Below, one piece after another: positions 9,882-18,563 of a stretch of 64,000 nt of DNA. Every line of letters begins with the position of its first letter. Within the stretch, counting starts at the first letter, position 1. The position numbers and the translations under genes are program-made. The DNA comes from Mesoflavibacter sp037029465 (GTDB taxonomy: Bacteria > Bacteroidota > Bacteroidia > Flavobacteriales > Flavobacteriaceae). The notes under the pieces are model-generated. The model was not told the DNA's origin. It did not search any database and was given only the letters and a program-made list of their open reading frames with translations. Location of the stretch: contig NZ_JAYMEM010000028.1 in NCBI RefSeq assembly GCF_037029465.1, positions 124,001 through 188,000 of the forward strand, written 5' to 3'.

Positions 9882-11774
9882 TTAATAATTCCATAGCCTT
9901 ATAGCGAACCAGCCATAGGTCACACAATAAAAGACAAGGTAAGAGATACTAAAAAACGTAATTATATATCCTATTTTAATAATAGACTTTTTTAAAGTTC
10001 CCCATTTTTTAAATAAACTAAAACCTCCTAAAACTAAAACTAAAGGATAAAATAATGTAAACGTAAAAATAGCTGCTGATGTTAAACTAATATTCCCTAA
10101 ATTATCTAAATCATGATATGTAGAATTTGATAGATACAATATAACAGATGCTACAATCAACCAAAAAGGAAGAATGACTAAAAATGTTAAGTAAGATAAT
10201 TTTTTAGCCTTGGTGTTAAAAAAAATAGATACTAGTTGAATTAAGAAAACAATAGTTAAAAAAATACCTGTTATTAAACTTAAAGCTAAAAAAAATAGAT
10301 TACTATAATGAAAGAAAGGGGTAGTTTTAACTAAAGTGTCTTCGTTTAAGGATAATATTTTTTCACCATCAAATTCACATAAAAATATAGAGCGACCATG
10401 TTTATCTTGAAAATGATTTTCCTTTACCCATTCATAAACTTCGGTATTGCCGAGGAATCTTTTAACCAAGATATTTTGACCGCTTTTGGTTAATTTTAAA
10501 ATGTGAGCAGGAGCATTTATAAAATGAATTAATTCATTATTACCATTTAACATTTTGTAACTGCCTGCCCATTCATCAATATTTATCAATTTGGTTTCTA
10601 AATCTTTTTGATTTGACTCAATAAGTGTATCATATTTAGCAAAATTATCAACAAGTAAGTTTAAAATTTTAGAGTTTGATGTTTGAAAAAGATTTCTTGA
10701 AACTGCTATTCCCAAGTTCAATTCTGGATTAAAAATAAAATCACTACTAAAACCATCAATGGATCCGTTATGCCCCTTGAAGTTTGATTTGTCAGCACCA
10801 AAATATCTATCATACATTCCTAGAGAATAACCTGAATTAATATTGTTGAAAATTTCAAATTCAGATTGAAGAGTTTGCATTTTAGCGATTAAACTAGAAG
10901 ATATAATATTTAGAGAATCTTGCTTACTTTTATTTATAAAGAATTGTAGAAATTTAGCCATATCTCTTTGTGTACTTACTAAACCTCCTGCTGACTCGCC
11001 AATCATTTTAGGGTTACTAACATTTTCAACAACGTTTTTTCTTATTTGAAACCCCTGAATTATTTCGCTAGTATTAATCCGCGATAAATAGTCTGAATTG
11101 TGCATTTCAAGAGGGATTAAAATTTCATTTTTAATAAATTCTTGGTATGAAATGCCACTGATTTTTTCAATAATATATCCTAAAATAACATAACCTGGAT
11201 TTGAATATGAATGCACTAATCCTGGTTGCCAATTTGATACATAAGAATTTTTAAAAGTTTTCACTTCATCAGAAGCATTCATTTTTAAATTCCGTTTTTG
11301 AATTAAACTTGAAATGTGAATATCATCAAATCCAGACCTATGTGTTAATAGATGTTTGATTTTAACTGGATGTGTACTTTCCCATTTGTTATCAAAATCT
11401 ATTTCAGGAGCTATTTCATTTAAATGATCTTCTAAAGACAGTTTTTTTTCATCAACTAACTTTAAAATGGCCAACGCAGTAAATGTTTTTGAAATAGACC
11501 CTAAAGCAAACTTTTCATTTTCTGAAGAATTTGGAAAATCTAAATCAAATAAAACACTATCCTTTTTTACAACAGTTATAAATGCATTAGGAGTACGTGT
11601 TGATTTTAACAAAGTAAAAATACTATCTCTTATTTCTTCATTTGATAATTGGGGCAAATTGGCATTGGAATCATTTTGTTGAGCTTTTGAAGAAAAAATA
11701 AAGCAAAACAGTACTATAATGAAAAAGTGATACTTTTTTATAAAAATTTCTTTGTTAAAAAACATTGTTTTCAT
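9882..11774 (-). CDS. Serine hydrolase with C-terminal four-helix membrane domain
   Basis: The 630-residue product has a signal or anchor segment (residues 14-31) and a beta-lactamase-type domain with S-I-S-K at 93-96 and Y-S-N at 190-192. A GHNGSIDGFSSD stretch corresponds to the third motif. After about residue 490 come four strongly hydrophobic helices with short loops, ending in a membrane domain. This layout (periplasmic serine hydrolase plus C-terminal membrane helices) is common in beta-lactamase-related proteins of Gram-negative bacteria. It has its own promoter block (11797-11870). Substrate is unknown; peptide or cell-wall stem peptides are most likely. Confidence 0.86.
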   Translation of the reverse strand: MKTMFFNKEIFIKKYHFFIIVLFCFIFSSKAQQNDSNANLPQLSNEEIRDSIFTLLKSTRTPNAFITVVKKDSVLFDLDFPNSSENEKFALGSISKTFTALAILKLVDEKKLSLEDHLNEIAPEIDFDNKWESTHPVKIKHLLTHRSGFDDIHISSLIQKRNLKMNASDEVKTFKNSYVSNWQPGLVHSYSNPGYVILGYIIEKISGISYQEFIKNEILIPLEMHNSDYLSRINTSEIIQGFQIRKNVVENVSNPKMIGESAGGLVSTQRDMAKFLQFFINKSKQDSLNIISSSLIAKMQTLQSEFEIFNNINSGYSLGMYDRYFGADKSNFKGHNGSIDGFSSDFIFNPELNLGIAVSRNLFQTSNSKILNLLVDNFAKYDTLIESNQKDLETKLINIDEWAGSYKMLNGNNELIHFINAPAHILKLTKSGQNILVKRFLGNTEVYEWVKENHFQDKHGRSIFLCEFDGEKILSLNEDTLVKTTPFFHYSNLFFLALSLITGIFLTIVFLIQLVSIFFNTKAKKLSYLTFLVILPFWLIVASVILYLSNSTYHDLDNLGNISLTSAAIFTFTLFYPLVLVLGGFSLFKKWGTLKKSIIKIGYIITFFSISYLVFYCVTYGWFAIRLWNY

Positions 11775-11796
11775 GTAATGATTTGTTTAATATGCT

Positions 11797-11870
11797 AATA
11801 CAAATATGCTTTGCGATCAAGCATTATTCGACCGACTACGTGATGTCGTACTAAAAAAGCAGTTAGATTT
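11797..11870 (-). promoter_or_regulatory. Shared promoter block, copy 2
   Basis: This block lies just before the membrane-bound serine hydrolase gene and matches 8592-8664. The conserved parts are AATACAAATATGCTTTG, then CGACCGACTACGTGATGTCG, then a T-to-A rich edge. Similarity continues into the first codons of both genes (AAATTTCTTTG on the plus strand), so promoter and leader peptide probably duplicated together. The remaining sequence to 12102 shows no gene or clear structure. Confidence 0.55.
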
Positions 11871-12102
11871 AGCGTTTTAATAAGATAAAATCTATATTTA
11901 TTAGATGTTAAAACAATTAACATTCAACAAAAAAGATTCCTTGAGTCAAGAAATAGAGCTAGTTTATTTTTAAGGTATAATAGAAAAATCACATACCAAT
12001 CAATTCTTATGAAGGAATAAAAATTTTTTACAATCCTAATTATTGATTGCATGATAAAATAATCACTAATAATTTACTTAAGAAAAAAGCGAGTACTATC
12101 TT

Positions 12103-12378
12103 TTATTTTTTTGATTCAATTATTGTTTCAGTTTTTGTTTCTAACACTTCTTCAGATATTAAATTATGTTCTTCTTCTGTAATAATTTCTTTTGATTTCA
12201 TGCTTTTTTTCACATTGGAAAGATTTTCTTCTTCTTCAATTGTTTCAAATGCCACTTCGTAAATAACCTCTTGGTTTTTTTCAGAATTTTCAAATATTAC
12301 ATTTGAAGACTTTACATCTGTTTCACATCCTAAAAGACATGTTGAAATAAAAATTATTAGAAAGACTTTAGTTTTCAT
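12103..12378 (-). CDS. Small acidic lipoprotein
   Basis: The 91-residue product has a clean SpII signal (residues 1-17) with lipobox L-L-G-C. The mature part is very rich in Glu, Lys, Ser and Thr with almost no hydrophobic core, so it is probably disordered. No family is recognised. The gene is separated from the Crp/Fnr gene by 77 bp, and that gap contains a 17-bp palindrome, which makes it a candidate target of that regulator. Confidence 0.55.
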   Translation of the reverse strand: MKTKVFLIIFISTCLLGCETDVKSSNVIFENSEKNQEVIYEVAFETIEEEENLSNVKKSMKSKEIITEEEHNLISEEVLETKTETIIESKK

Positions 12379-12431
12379 GGTACATTAATTTTTAATTTGT
12401 ACCAAATTAGTTCTAAATAACTGCGCTTACA

Positions 12432-12448
12432 TTCACTTAAGTTAAGAA
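12432..12448. promoter_or_regulatory. Palindromic operator candidate, copy 2
   Basis: This is an exact 17-bp copy of the element at 9838-9854, placed 54 bp before the start of the small lipoprotein gene and 8 bp past the stop of the Crp/Fnr gene. The arrangement fits an operator for the downstream lipoprotein gene. The link to the adjacent regulator is inferred from proximity. Confidence 0.45.
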
Positions 12449-12455
12449 ATGATAT

Positions 12456-13037
12456 TTAGCTTTTATTTTTTTTGATAACTCTATTTCTTAATCTACTTAA
12501 TGATTGTGGTTTAATGCCCAAAAAGCTTGCAAGTTGATATTGAGGAACCCGTTGAATTAAATCTGGCCTTTTCTCTATTAATATTAAATATCTTTGTTCG
12601 GGGCTTGATATTTTAAAACTATCAAAATCTATTTGCTGCTTTACTATTAACTCTTCAGAGAATTTATGGCACATAGTTTCAAATTTTGGAAACTTCTTTA
12701 AAATTTCGTCTTCTCTACTAGGGCTAGAAATAACAAGTAGTGAGTTTTCCGTACAAGATAAATTATATTCAGAAGGTTCTCCACTAATAATACAATGAGG
12801 AATGATATTATCCATTTCGGTGTAAAAACTTGTTGTTTTTTCTTCACCATTTATTGTGTAAAAAGATCTAACACATCCTTTTAGAACAAAAAAACTATTA
12901 TTCATATATTGTCCTTGCTTTAATAGTATTGTGTTTTTTTTGACTGAATGAAAAATATCTAAAGAGAGTATCGCTTTTTTTTCCTCTTCATTTATAGAAA
13001 TATATTTTGATATAAAATCAAATAATAAATTTTGCAT
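12456..13037 (-). CDS. Crp/Fnr-family transcriptional regulator
   Basis: The 193-residue product has an N-terminal cyclic-nucleotide-binding-type beta-roll (about residues 15-115, with the GCVRSFY stretch) and a short C-terminal winged helix-turn-helix. In the latter, YQLASFLGIKPQSLSRLRN (about 167-185) is the recognition region. The domain lacks the full cAMP-contact cassette of Crp, as is usual for the many Bacteroidota members of this family, so the ligand is unknown. No Cys cluster for an Fe-S centre is present. It sits directly before the integrase in the island. Confidence 0.88.
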   Translation of the reverse strand: MQNLLFDFISKYISINEEEKKAILSLDIFHSVKKNTILLKQGQYMNNSFFVLKGCVRSFYTINGEEKTTSFYTEMDNIIPHCIISGEPSEYNLSCTENSLLVISSPSREDEILKKFPKFETMCHKFSEELIVKQQIDFDSFKISSPEQRYLILIEKRPDLIQRVPQYQLASFLGIKPQSLSRLRNRVIKKNKS

Positions 13038-13094
13038 TGTAAATTTTAATTTTAAAAGCTAAAATATAACATTCGCAACCTAAATTTATTCTTA

Positions 13095-14330
13095 TTAAAC
13101 ATTCTTAACATTTTTGTAAGTATTCTTATCAACAAGTTTTCTCTTCAATAATTCCATATCCTCACTGATTTTCTTTTCAACCACTCTGGCGTAGATTTGG
13201 GTTGTTGATAGCTTGGTATGTCCTAAAAGCTTTGAAACGGTTTCGATAGGCACACCGTTGGATAATGTTACCGTTGTAGCAAATGTATGACGTGCAATGT
13301 GAAAGGTTAAGTGCTTTTCGATTTCTAATTTTTCAGCTACTTCTTTTATATATTGGTTCATTTTTTGGTTAGAATAAACTGGCAATAACTTTTGTGTTTG
13401 TACGCATCGAGGATTGTTCTTGTATTTTTCGAAAATTCTTAAAGCAGCATCTAAAAGCGGCACACGGACCTTGGTTGCTGTTTTCTCTCTTCGTGTGCTA
13501 ATCCATTTGCTACCATCAATACCTAAAACAATATGTTCTTGAGTTAGTGAAAACACATCACAATACGCCAAACCTGTGTAACAGGAAAACACGAAAATAT
13601 CCCTTGCAATTTTATGGGTTTGTTTCTCCAGAGTTGAAGTTTCTAAAGTGTTTAGCTCTTCTTCTGTTAGGTAATCTCGTTCCACTTTATCAAAATGCAA
13701 TTGGTAATTAACAGCAGGGTCTTTTTCCAACCATTCCAATTTCATACCTAGTTTACAAAGCTTTTTAAAGCGCTCAATGTGCTTCATTAAACCATTGTTG
13801 TTGAGGTTTGGTAGTTTGTGTAAATACTGCTCAAAATCTATTACGAAAGCATAGTTAAGTTGTTTTAATTGAATATCATCAACTTTGTATATTTTCTTGA
13901 CAAACTTTTTAAGATAGTTTTCAGTGGTTTTGTAGTTTTTGAGTGTTCCTGGTTTAAGAACCGTTTGCATTGTCTTGTTATGATAGCTTACCAACTGTAA
14001 AAGGGTTCTATGCTGTTCGTCTGTTCCCAAATAACGGGATTTAACTGTGGCTACAGTTATTAGTTTTCCTTCTTTTTGAAGTTCACTATAACTATCGTAA
14101 AGTTTGTTTCTAACTTGTTGGATGTAATTGTTTAAAGCTCGCGCTTCTGGGGTATTGCCTTTTACTTTGCCTTTGTTTTTGTCCCAGAGTTTTTGCGAAA
14201 CATTTCGCTTTAAACTGATTTCGGAACGCTTACCATTAACAGTAATACGAACAAAAATTAAGGCATTGTCAGTCTTTTTGGAATTGAGGCGTGTAAAAAA
14301 CGTTACGCCAAAAGTGGTTGAAGTTTTCAT
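13095..14330 (-). CDS. Tyrosine recombinase / island integrase (Bacteroidota type)
   Basis: An in-frame ATG at 14354 gives 419 residues; the ATG at 14330 (MKTSTTFG...) was chosen because family members start this way. Residues are numbered on the long form. An Arm-binding domain (about 10-100) is followed by a SAM-like core-binding domain (115-215) and a catalytic domain. K291, H352-x-x-R355, H379 and Tyr388 are present. The usual first catalytic Arg is replaced by Ala263 (TGLAYCD), as in other Bacteroidota integrases that lack ArgI. It ends its minus-strand run next to tRNA-Pro and probably inserted the island at that gene. Confidence 0.92.
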   Translation of the reverse strand: MKTSTTFGVTFFTRLNSKKTDNALIFVRITVNGKRSEISLKRNVSQKLWDKNKGKVKGNTPEARALNNYIQQVRNKLYDSYSELQKEGKLITVATVKSRYLGTDEQHRTLLQLVSYHNKTMQTVLKPGTLKNYKTTENYLKKFVKKIYKVDDIQLKQLNYAFVIDFEQYLHKLPNLNNNGLMKHIERFKKLCKLGMKLEWLEKDPAVNYQLHFDKVERDYLTEEELNTLETSTLEKQTHKIARDIFVFSCYTGLAYCDVFSLTQEHIVLGIDGSKWISTRREKTATKVRVPLLDAALRIFEKYKNNPRCVQTQKLLPVYSNQKMNQYIKEVAEKLEIEKHLTFHIARHTFATTVTLSNGVPIETVSKLLGHTKLSTTQIYARVVEKKISEDMELLKRKLVDKNTYKNVKNV

Positions 14331-14487
14331 CTTGAAAGTGTTTTGGTTGAACAAAATGTTCGTAACACGAAAATCAAATCACTTTCAAAAAATTCTTATG
14401 TCTTGGTGAGCCTGTCTACTGACAAAGGTAAACTCACCGAATCACTCACCTATAAACTCACTTTTGTTTTAAGCGGGTTTGTTTTAC

Positions 14488-14532
14488 AAAAATAGCCAAA
14501 TCCTTTGTTTATAAGGTATTCGGCTATTTTTT
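14488..14532 (-). terminator. Terminator-like hairpin downstream of tRNA-Pro
   Basis: The arms AAAAATAGCC and GGCTATTTTT pair over 10 bp with a partly paired inner segment. It lies 35 bp beyond the tRNA-Pro 3' end on the minus strand and could terminate that transcript. The rest of 14331-14566 shows no gene. Confidence 0.5.
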
Positions 14533-14566
14533 GTGGGTTTTTAGTTTTTTTTAAAACCCTTAAATG

Positions 14567-14641
14567 TCGGGGTGGCAGGATTCGAACCTGCGACCTCCTG
14601 CTCCCAAAGCAGGCGCGATGACCGGGCTACGCTACACCCCG
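14567..14641 (-). tRNA. tRNA-Pro (UGG)
   Basis: The minus-strand sequence starts CGGGGTG and ends CACCCCG plus discriminator A, giving a 7-bp acceptor stem. The anticodon loop reads CTTTGGGAG (anticodon TGG) and the T-loop is GGTTCGAATCC. CCA is not encoded. Its 3' end faces the integrase gene, which is the normal layout for a tRNA used as an integration site. Confidence 0.95.
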
Positions 14642-14682
14642 AAAAAGGGTCATCAAAACAAAACTTTTAATTTTGCAGGCTG

Positions 14683-14690
14683 CAAATATA
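14683..14690 (-). promoter_or_regulatory. -7 element for tRNA-Pro
   Basis: The minus strand reads TATATTTG, an exact TAnnTTTG, followed by CAG, 42 bp before the tRNA 5' end. The -33 region is only T-rich (GTTTTT), so the upstream element is imperfect. Confidence 0.5.
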
Positions 14691-14755
14691 GTAGTTTTCA
14701 TCTATTTAAAAACATTTTTTATTATTAAATTGTAAATTCATCTAAAAAAATAAAA

Positions 14756-15862
14756 ATGAAACTCAAATTTACTCATTTTATAATCATACTTATAGCTTCT
14801 GTTTTTGCTTGCGCACAAGACAAAAACCCTGTAAACACAAAGCATTCTCATGAAGTTATTGTAAAAAACCTCAACAATCCTTGGGGATTTACTTTTCTTC
14901 CTGATGGATCAATGTTGATTAATGAGAAAGATGGTCGTATCATTCATTTTAAAAATAAAACAAAGACAGAAATTAAAAATCCGCCACAAGTATATTTAAG
15001 AGGTCAAGGTGGATTATTGGATATTGAGCTTCATCCTAATTACGAAAACAACGGTTGGATTTATTTTTCTTTTGCGTCTTCCGAAGGAGATGGCGAAGGC
15101 GGAAACACTTCAATAATGCGTGCAAAAATTAAAAACGACAGCTTAGTGGATAAAGAAATTTTGTACAAAGCAGTACCAAATACAACTAAAGGGCAACATT
15201 TTGGATCAAGAATTGTTTTTAAAGATGGTTATTTGTTTTTTAGCATTGGTGAACGTGGAGAAAGAGACATCAATCCGCAAGACTTAACTAGAGATGGCGG
15301 TAAAATTTATAGGTTAAATGACGACGGAAGTATTCCAAAAGACAATCCTTTTGTAGAAACTAAAAATGCTAAAACGGCTATTTGGTCTTATGGACATAGA
15401 AATCCTCAAGGCATGAAAATAAACCCTTTTACTAACGAGATTTGGTCGCACGAACATGGACCACGTGGCGGTGACGAGGTTAACATCGTTAAAAAAGGTA
15501 CTAATTACGGTTGGCCAGTCATTACTTACGGTATCAACTATTCTGGGACAACAATTACAGACCAAACCAAAAAAGAAGGTATGGAACAACCACTACATTA
15601 TTGGGATCCATCCATTGCTCCTTCTGGTATGGCTTTTATAAACAGCGATAAATATGGGGATTGGAAAGGCAGTTTATTAGTTGGCTCTCTTAAATTTCAA
15701 TATTTAGATTTATGTTCTCTTAAAAACGGAAAAGTTGTTAAAGAACAGCGCCTTTTAGATGGTTTGGGTCGCGTAAGATCTGTAGAACAAGGTCCAGATG
15801 GATACATCTATGTTGGTATAGAAAATTTAGGTATTGTAAAATTAAAACAAGATAAAGAATGA
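14756..15862 (+). CDS. PQQ-dependent soluble aldose sugar dehydrogenase family protein
   Basis: The 368-residue product has a signal or lipoprotein leader (Cys near residue 19) and a six-bladed beta-propeller of the GDH/sorbosone dehydrogenase (YliI/Asd-like) family. Typical elements are NPWGFTFLPDGSMLINEKDG, GQGGLLDI-LHP, SYGHRNPQGM and EHGPRGGDEVN. These enzymes oxidise aldose sugars in the periplasm with PQQ. The stop overlaps the start of a c-type cytochrome gene by 4 bp, so electrons probably pass to that cytochrome. PQQ synthesis genes are not in the window. The start codon is ATG in an A-rich context with no Shine-Dalgarno. Confidence 0.9.
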   Translation: MKLKFTHFIIILIASVFACAQDKNPVNTKHSHEVIVKNLNNPWGFTFLPDGSMLINEKDGRIIHFKNKTKTEIKNPPQVYLRGQGGLLDIELHPNYENNGWIYFSFASSEGDGEGGNTSIMRAKIKNDSLVDKEILYKAVPNTTKGQHFGSRIVFKDGYLFFSIGERGERDINPQDLTRDGGKIYRLNDDGSIPKDNPFVETKNAKTAIWSYGHRNPQGMKINPFTNEIWSHEHGPRGGDEVNIVKKGTNYGWPVITYGINYSGTTITDQTKKEGMEQPLHYWDPSIAPSGMAFINSDKYGDWKGSLLVGSLKFQYLDLCSLKNGKVVKEQRLLDGLGRVRSVEQGPDGYIYVGIENLGIVKLKQDKE

Positions 15863-16272
15863 AAAAATTAGGACTAATCTTAACCATTTCAATATTAATA
15901 ATAAGTTGCAAATCTTCAGAAAAAAAAGCTAGTCCAGAACTAAAATCGTCTATTTCAGAAGGCGAAAAAGTCTATCAAAATTTCTGCATAAACTGTCATA
16001 TGCCTAACGGCGAAGGTATTGAAGGCGCTTATCCGCCTTTAGCAAATTCTGATTACTTAGAAAACAATCTAAAAGCAAGTATTATTGGAATTAAAAATGG
16101 AATGAAAGGTGAAATTACCGTAAACGGAAAAACCTACAATAACATTATGACTCCGATGGGTTTAAGCAATCAAGAAGTAGCAGATGTAACTAATTATATT
16201 TCAAATAGCTGGGGAAACAAAAAAGATACTTTAATAACAGCGAAAGAAGTTTCAAAAATACTACCCAAATAA
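15859..16272 (+). CDS. c-type cytochrome lipoprotein
   Basis: The 137-residue product has a lipobox (I-I-S-C, Cys17) and one class I cytochrome c domain. Haem attachment is C-I-N-C-H (43-47), and the Met ligand is probably in the N-I-M-T-P-M-G segment. It should be tethered on the periplasmic face. Start and stop codons overlap (ATGA) with the sugar dehydrogenase upstream, so it is the likely electron acceptor of that enzyme. Confidence 0.9.
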   Translation: MKKLGLILTISILIISCKSSEKKASPELKSSISEGEKVYQNFCINCHMPNGEGIEGAYPPLANSDYLENNLKASIIGIKNGMKGEITVNGKTYNNIMTPMGLSNQEVADVTNYISNSWGNKKDTLITAKEVSKILPK

Positions 16273-16316
16273 GACTGTAAATTCTTAAATTTGAAGCACA
16301 AAATTAAAAACTCAAA

Positions 16317-16925
16317 ATGCTAATTATAGGAATTGCTGGCGGTACAGGTTGCGGTAAAACAACAGTTGTAAATCAAATATTAAACGAATTACCAGAAGGC
16401 GAAGTTGGTGTAATCTCACAAGATTCTTACTACAAAGACACAACTCACCTTTCTTTTGACGAGCGTGTAAAAATCAATTTTGATCATCCACGATCGATAG
16501 ATTTTGAACTTTTAGAACAACATCTAAAAGAATTAAAAAAAGGTAAATCTATAGATCAGCCTGTGTATTCGTTCATAAAACACAATCGTACAGGAGATGT
16601 TATTGTAACAAAACCCAGAAAAGTAATGATTGTAGAAGGAATTCTAATCCTTTCACATCCAGAAATCAGAGATCTTTTTGATATTAAAATATTTGTACAC
16701 GCAGATAGTGACGAGCGTTTAATAAGACGTCTAAAAAGAGATATAAAAGACCGTGGTCGTGATATTGACGAGGTTTTAACACGTTACCAAAATACCTTAA
16801 AACCAATGCACCAACAGTTTATAGAACCAATGAAAGAGTATGCAGATATTATCATACCTAACAACAAATACAACACGGTTGCAATAGACATTGTAAAAAC
16901 CATAATTAACGAGCGTTTAAATTGA
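16317..16925 (+). CDS. udk: Uridine kinase
   Basis: The 202-residue product is full length for the family. The Walker A motif GGTGCGKTT lies at residues 8-16, the QDSYYKD substrate loop follows near 40, and the lid region RLIRRLKRDIKDRGRD near 135-150 is intact. It phosphorylates uridine and cytidine in pyrimidine salvage. It is the first gene of a run into the divisome and methylmalonyl-CoA genes, with a 4-bp overlap downstream. Confidence 0.95.
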   Translation: MLIIGIAGGTGCGKTTVVNQILNELPEGEVGVISQDSYYKDTTHLSFDERVKINFDHPRSIDFELLEQHLKELKKGKSIDQPVYSFIKHNRTGDVIVTKPRKVMIVEGILILSHPEIRDLFDIKIFVHADSDERLIRRLKRDIKDRGRDIDEVLTRYQNTLKPMHQQFIEPMKEYADIIIPNNKYNTVAIDIVKTIINERLN

Positions 16926-17221
16926 AGTATTTAAAAAACATATACATTTTAATACTTGTTGTCTTTGTGATTTGGATGGTATTTTTTGATACTAATTCAT
17001 TAATTATACATAGTCAATACAATTCTGAAATTGACGATTTAGAAGCCGAAAAAGAATACTATAAAAAAGAAATTGAAAAAGATCAAGAAGCCATAGATGA
17101 ATTGAGTCGCGAAGAAGGCATAGAAACCTTTGCACGCGAGCAATACTATATGAAGAAAGATAATGAAGACATTTATATAATAGAATATCAAGACAGCCTA
17201 AAGACCAAAGAAGATGAGTAA
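16922..17221 (+). CDS. Septum formation initiator (FtsB/DivIC-like)
   Basis: The 99-residue product has a short cytoplasmic start, one membrane helix (about residues 6-24) and a coiled coil (about 35-70) ending in EGIETFAREQYYMKK, the conserved end of the FtsB/DivIC family. It should act with FtsL and FtsQ in the divisome. The start is TTG, chosen because it begins 2 bp before the udk stop (TTGA overlap) and gives a proper N-terminal helix; no ATG fits. It overlaps mutA by 8 bp. Confidence 0.85.
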   Translation: MKYLKNIYILILVVFVIWMVFFDTNSLIIHSQYNSEIDDLEAEKEYYKKEIEKDQEAIDELSREEGIETFAREQYYMKKDNEDIYIIEYQDSLKTKEDE

Positions 17222-18545
17222 ACAACTATTTTCAGATTTTGAACCAGTATCTGCAAAAGCTTGGAAACAGAAAATACAAGTAGACCTAAAAGGTGCAGAC
17301 TATAACGACACTTTAGTCTGGCAAACTAATGAGGGCATAAATGTAAAACCTTTTTACCATCAAGATACTTTAGAAAACACTTTAGAAGTTGCTCCTCAAA
17401 CATGGTCTGTTGGTCAAATTATTTTTGCTCAAAATGCTGATGCAGCCAATAAAAAAGCAGTAAATGCAATTGAAAAAGGAGCAGAAACTATAAAATTTGT
17501 TGTTCCTAATAACGAAATTGAAATTTCAGAATTAACTAAAAATATTAATTTAGAAACAACTAATATTCAACTAGAACTGTTGTTTTTAGACACAGATTGG
17601 ATTTCAAAAGTAGATCAAAATATTAGTGTTCAAGTAGATCCAATTCATCATTTAGTAAAAACAGGTAACTGGTTTTCTAATTTAGAAAAAGATACTGAAG
17701 CTATTAAAAAAACAGTAGCTACAACAGGTTGCCTAACTATAGACGCCACAACATATCAAAATGCAGGCGCTAATAACACGCAACAGTTGGCTTATACTAT
17801 TTTACATGCTAATGAATACTTTAATATTGTAGATACTTCAGCAGTAAAAAAGGTGATTTTTAATGTTGCTGTTGGCACAAATTATTTCTTTGAAATTGCA
17901 AAATTAAGAGCGCTTAGAGCATTATTTGATAGCCTAATTTCAGAATATAATATTTCTGTTGAATGTGTTATAAACGCCATTCCTTCAAAAAGAAATAAAA
18001 CGATTTACGATTACAACACAAATATGCTACGCACAACAACCGAGTGTATGAGTGCAATACTTGGCGGTGCTAACACAGTATTTAACTTACCTTACGACGC
18101 TATTTACCACAAAGACAATGCTTTTGGAGAACGTATTGCCAGAAACCAGTTGTTAGTATTAAAAAATGAAAGTTATTTTGATGCTGTAAATAACCCTTCA
18201 GATGGTAGTTATTACATAGAAAGTTTAACCAATCAACTTGCAGAAAATAGTCTTGAACTTTTTAAAGACATTGAAGCTAACGGCGGATTGTTAAAACAAT
18301 TAAAAGAAGGCACTATTCAGAAAAAAATAAAAGAAAGTGCTACAAAAGAACAAACGCAATTTGATGAGCAAAAAATCATTCTTTTAGGAACCAACAAACA
18401 TCCTAATAAAGAAGATAAAATGAAAAACGATTTAGAGCTTTATCCTTTTGTAAAAACTAATCCTGTCAAGACGTTAATAGAACCTATTATTGAAAAACGT
18501 CTATCAGAACAAATAGAACAAAAACGATTAAAAACCGAAGAATAA
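17214..18545 (+). CDS. mutA: Methylmalonyl-CoA mutase small (beta) subunit
   Basis: The 443-residue product matches the non-catalytic MutA subunit: a TIM-barrel-like domain with degenerate active site and without a complete B12-binding domain, so it is shorter than MutB. With MutB it interconverts succinyl-CoA and methylmalonyl-CoA. The segments TTECMSAILGGANTVFNLPYD and SDGSYYIESLTNQLAE resemble the same regions of MutB. The two subunit genes are separated here by a lipoprotein gene, which is unusual. Confidence 0.92.
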   Translation: MSKQLFSDFEPVSAKAWKQKIQVDLKGADYNDTLVWQTNEGINVKPFYHQDTLENTLEVAPQTWSVGQIIFAQNADAANKKAVNAIEKGAETIKFVVPNNEIEISELTKNINLETTNIQLELLFLDTDWISKVDQNISVQVDPIHHLVKTGNWFSNLEKDTEAIKKTVATTGCLTIDATTYQNAGANNTQQLAYTILHANEYFNIVDTSAVKKVIFNVAVGTNYFFEIAKLRALRALFDSLISEYNISVECVINAIPSKRNKTIYDYNTNMLRTTTECMSAILGGANTVFNLPYDAIYHKDNAFGERIARNQLLVLKNESYFDAVNNPSDGSYYIESLTNQLAENSLELFKDIEANGGLLKQLKEGTIQKKIKESATKEQTQFDEQKIILLGTNKHPNKEDKMKNDLELYPFVKTNPVKTLIEPIIEKRLSEQIEQKRLKTEE

Positions 18546-18563
18546 ACTATAAAAATTAAAAAA

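Noticed and set aside
12047..12262. 71-codon plus-strand frame
   Set aside because: It lies opposite the small acidic lipoprotein gene, which has a clear lipobox.
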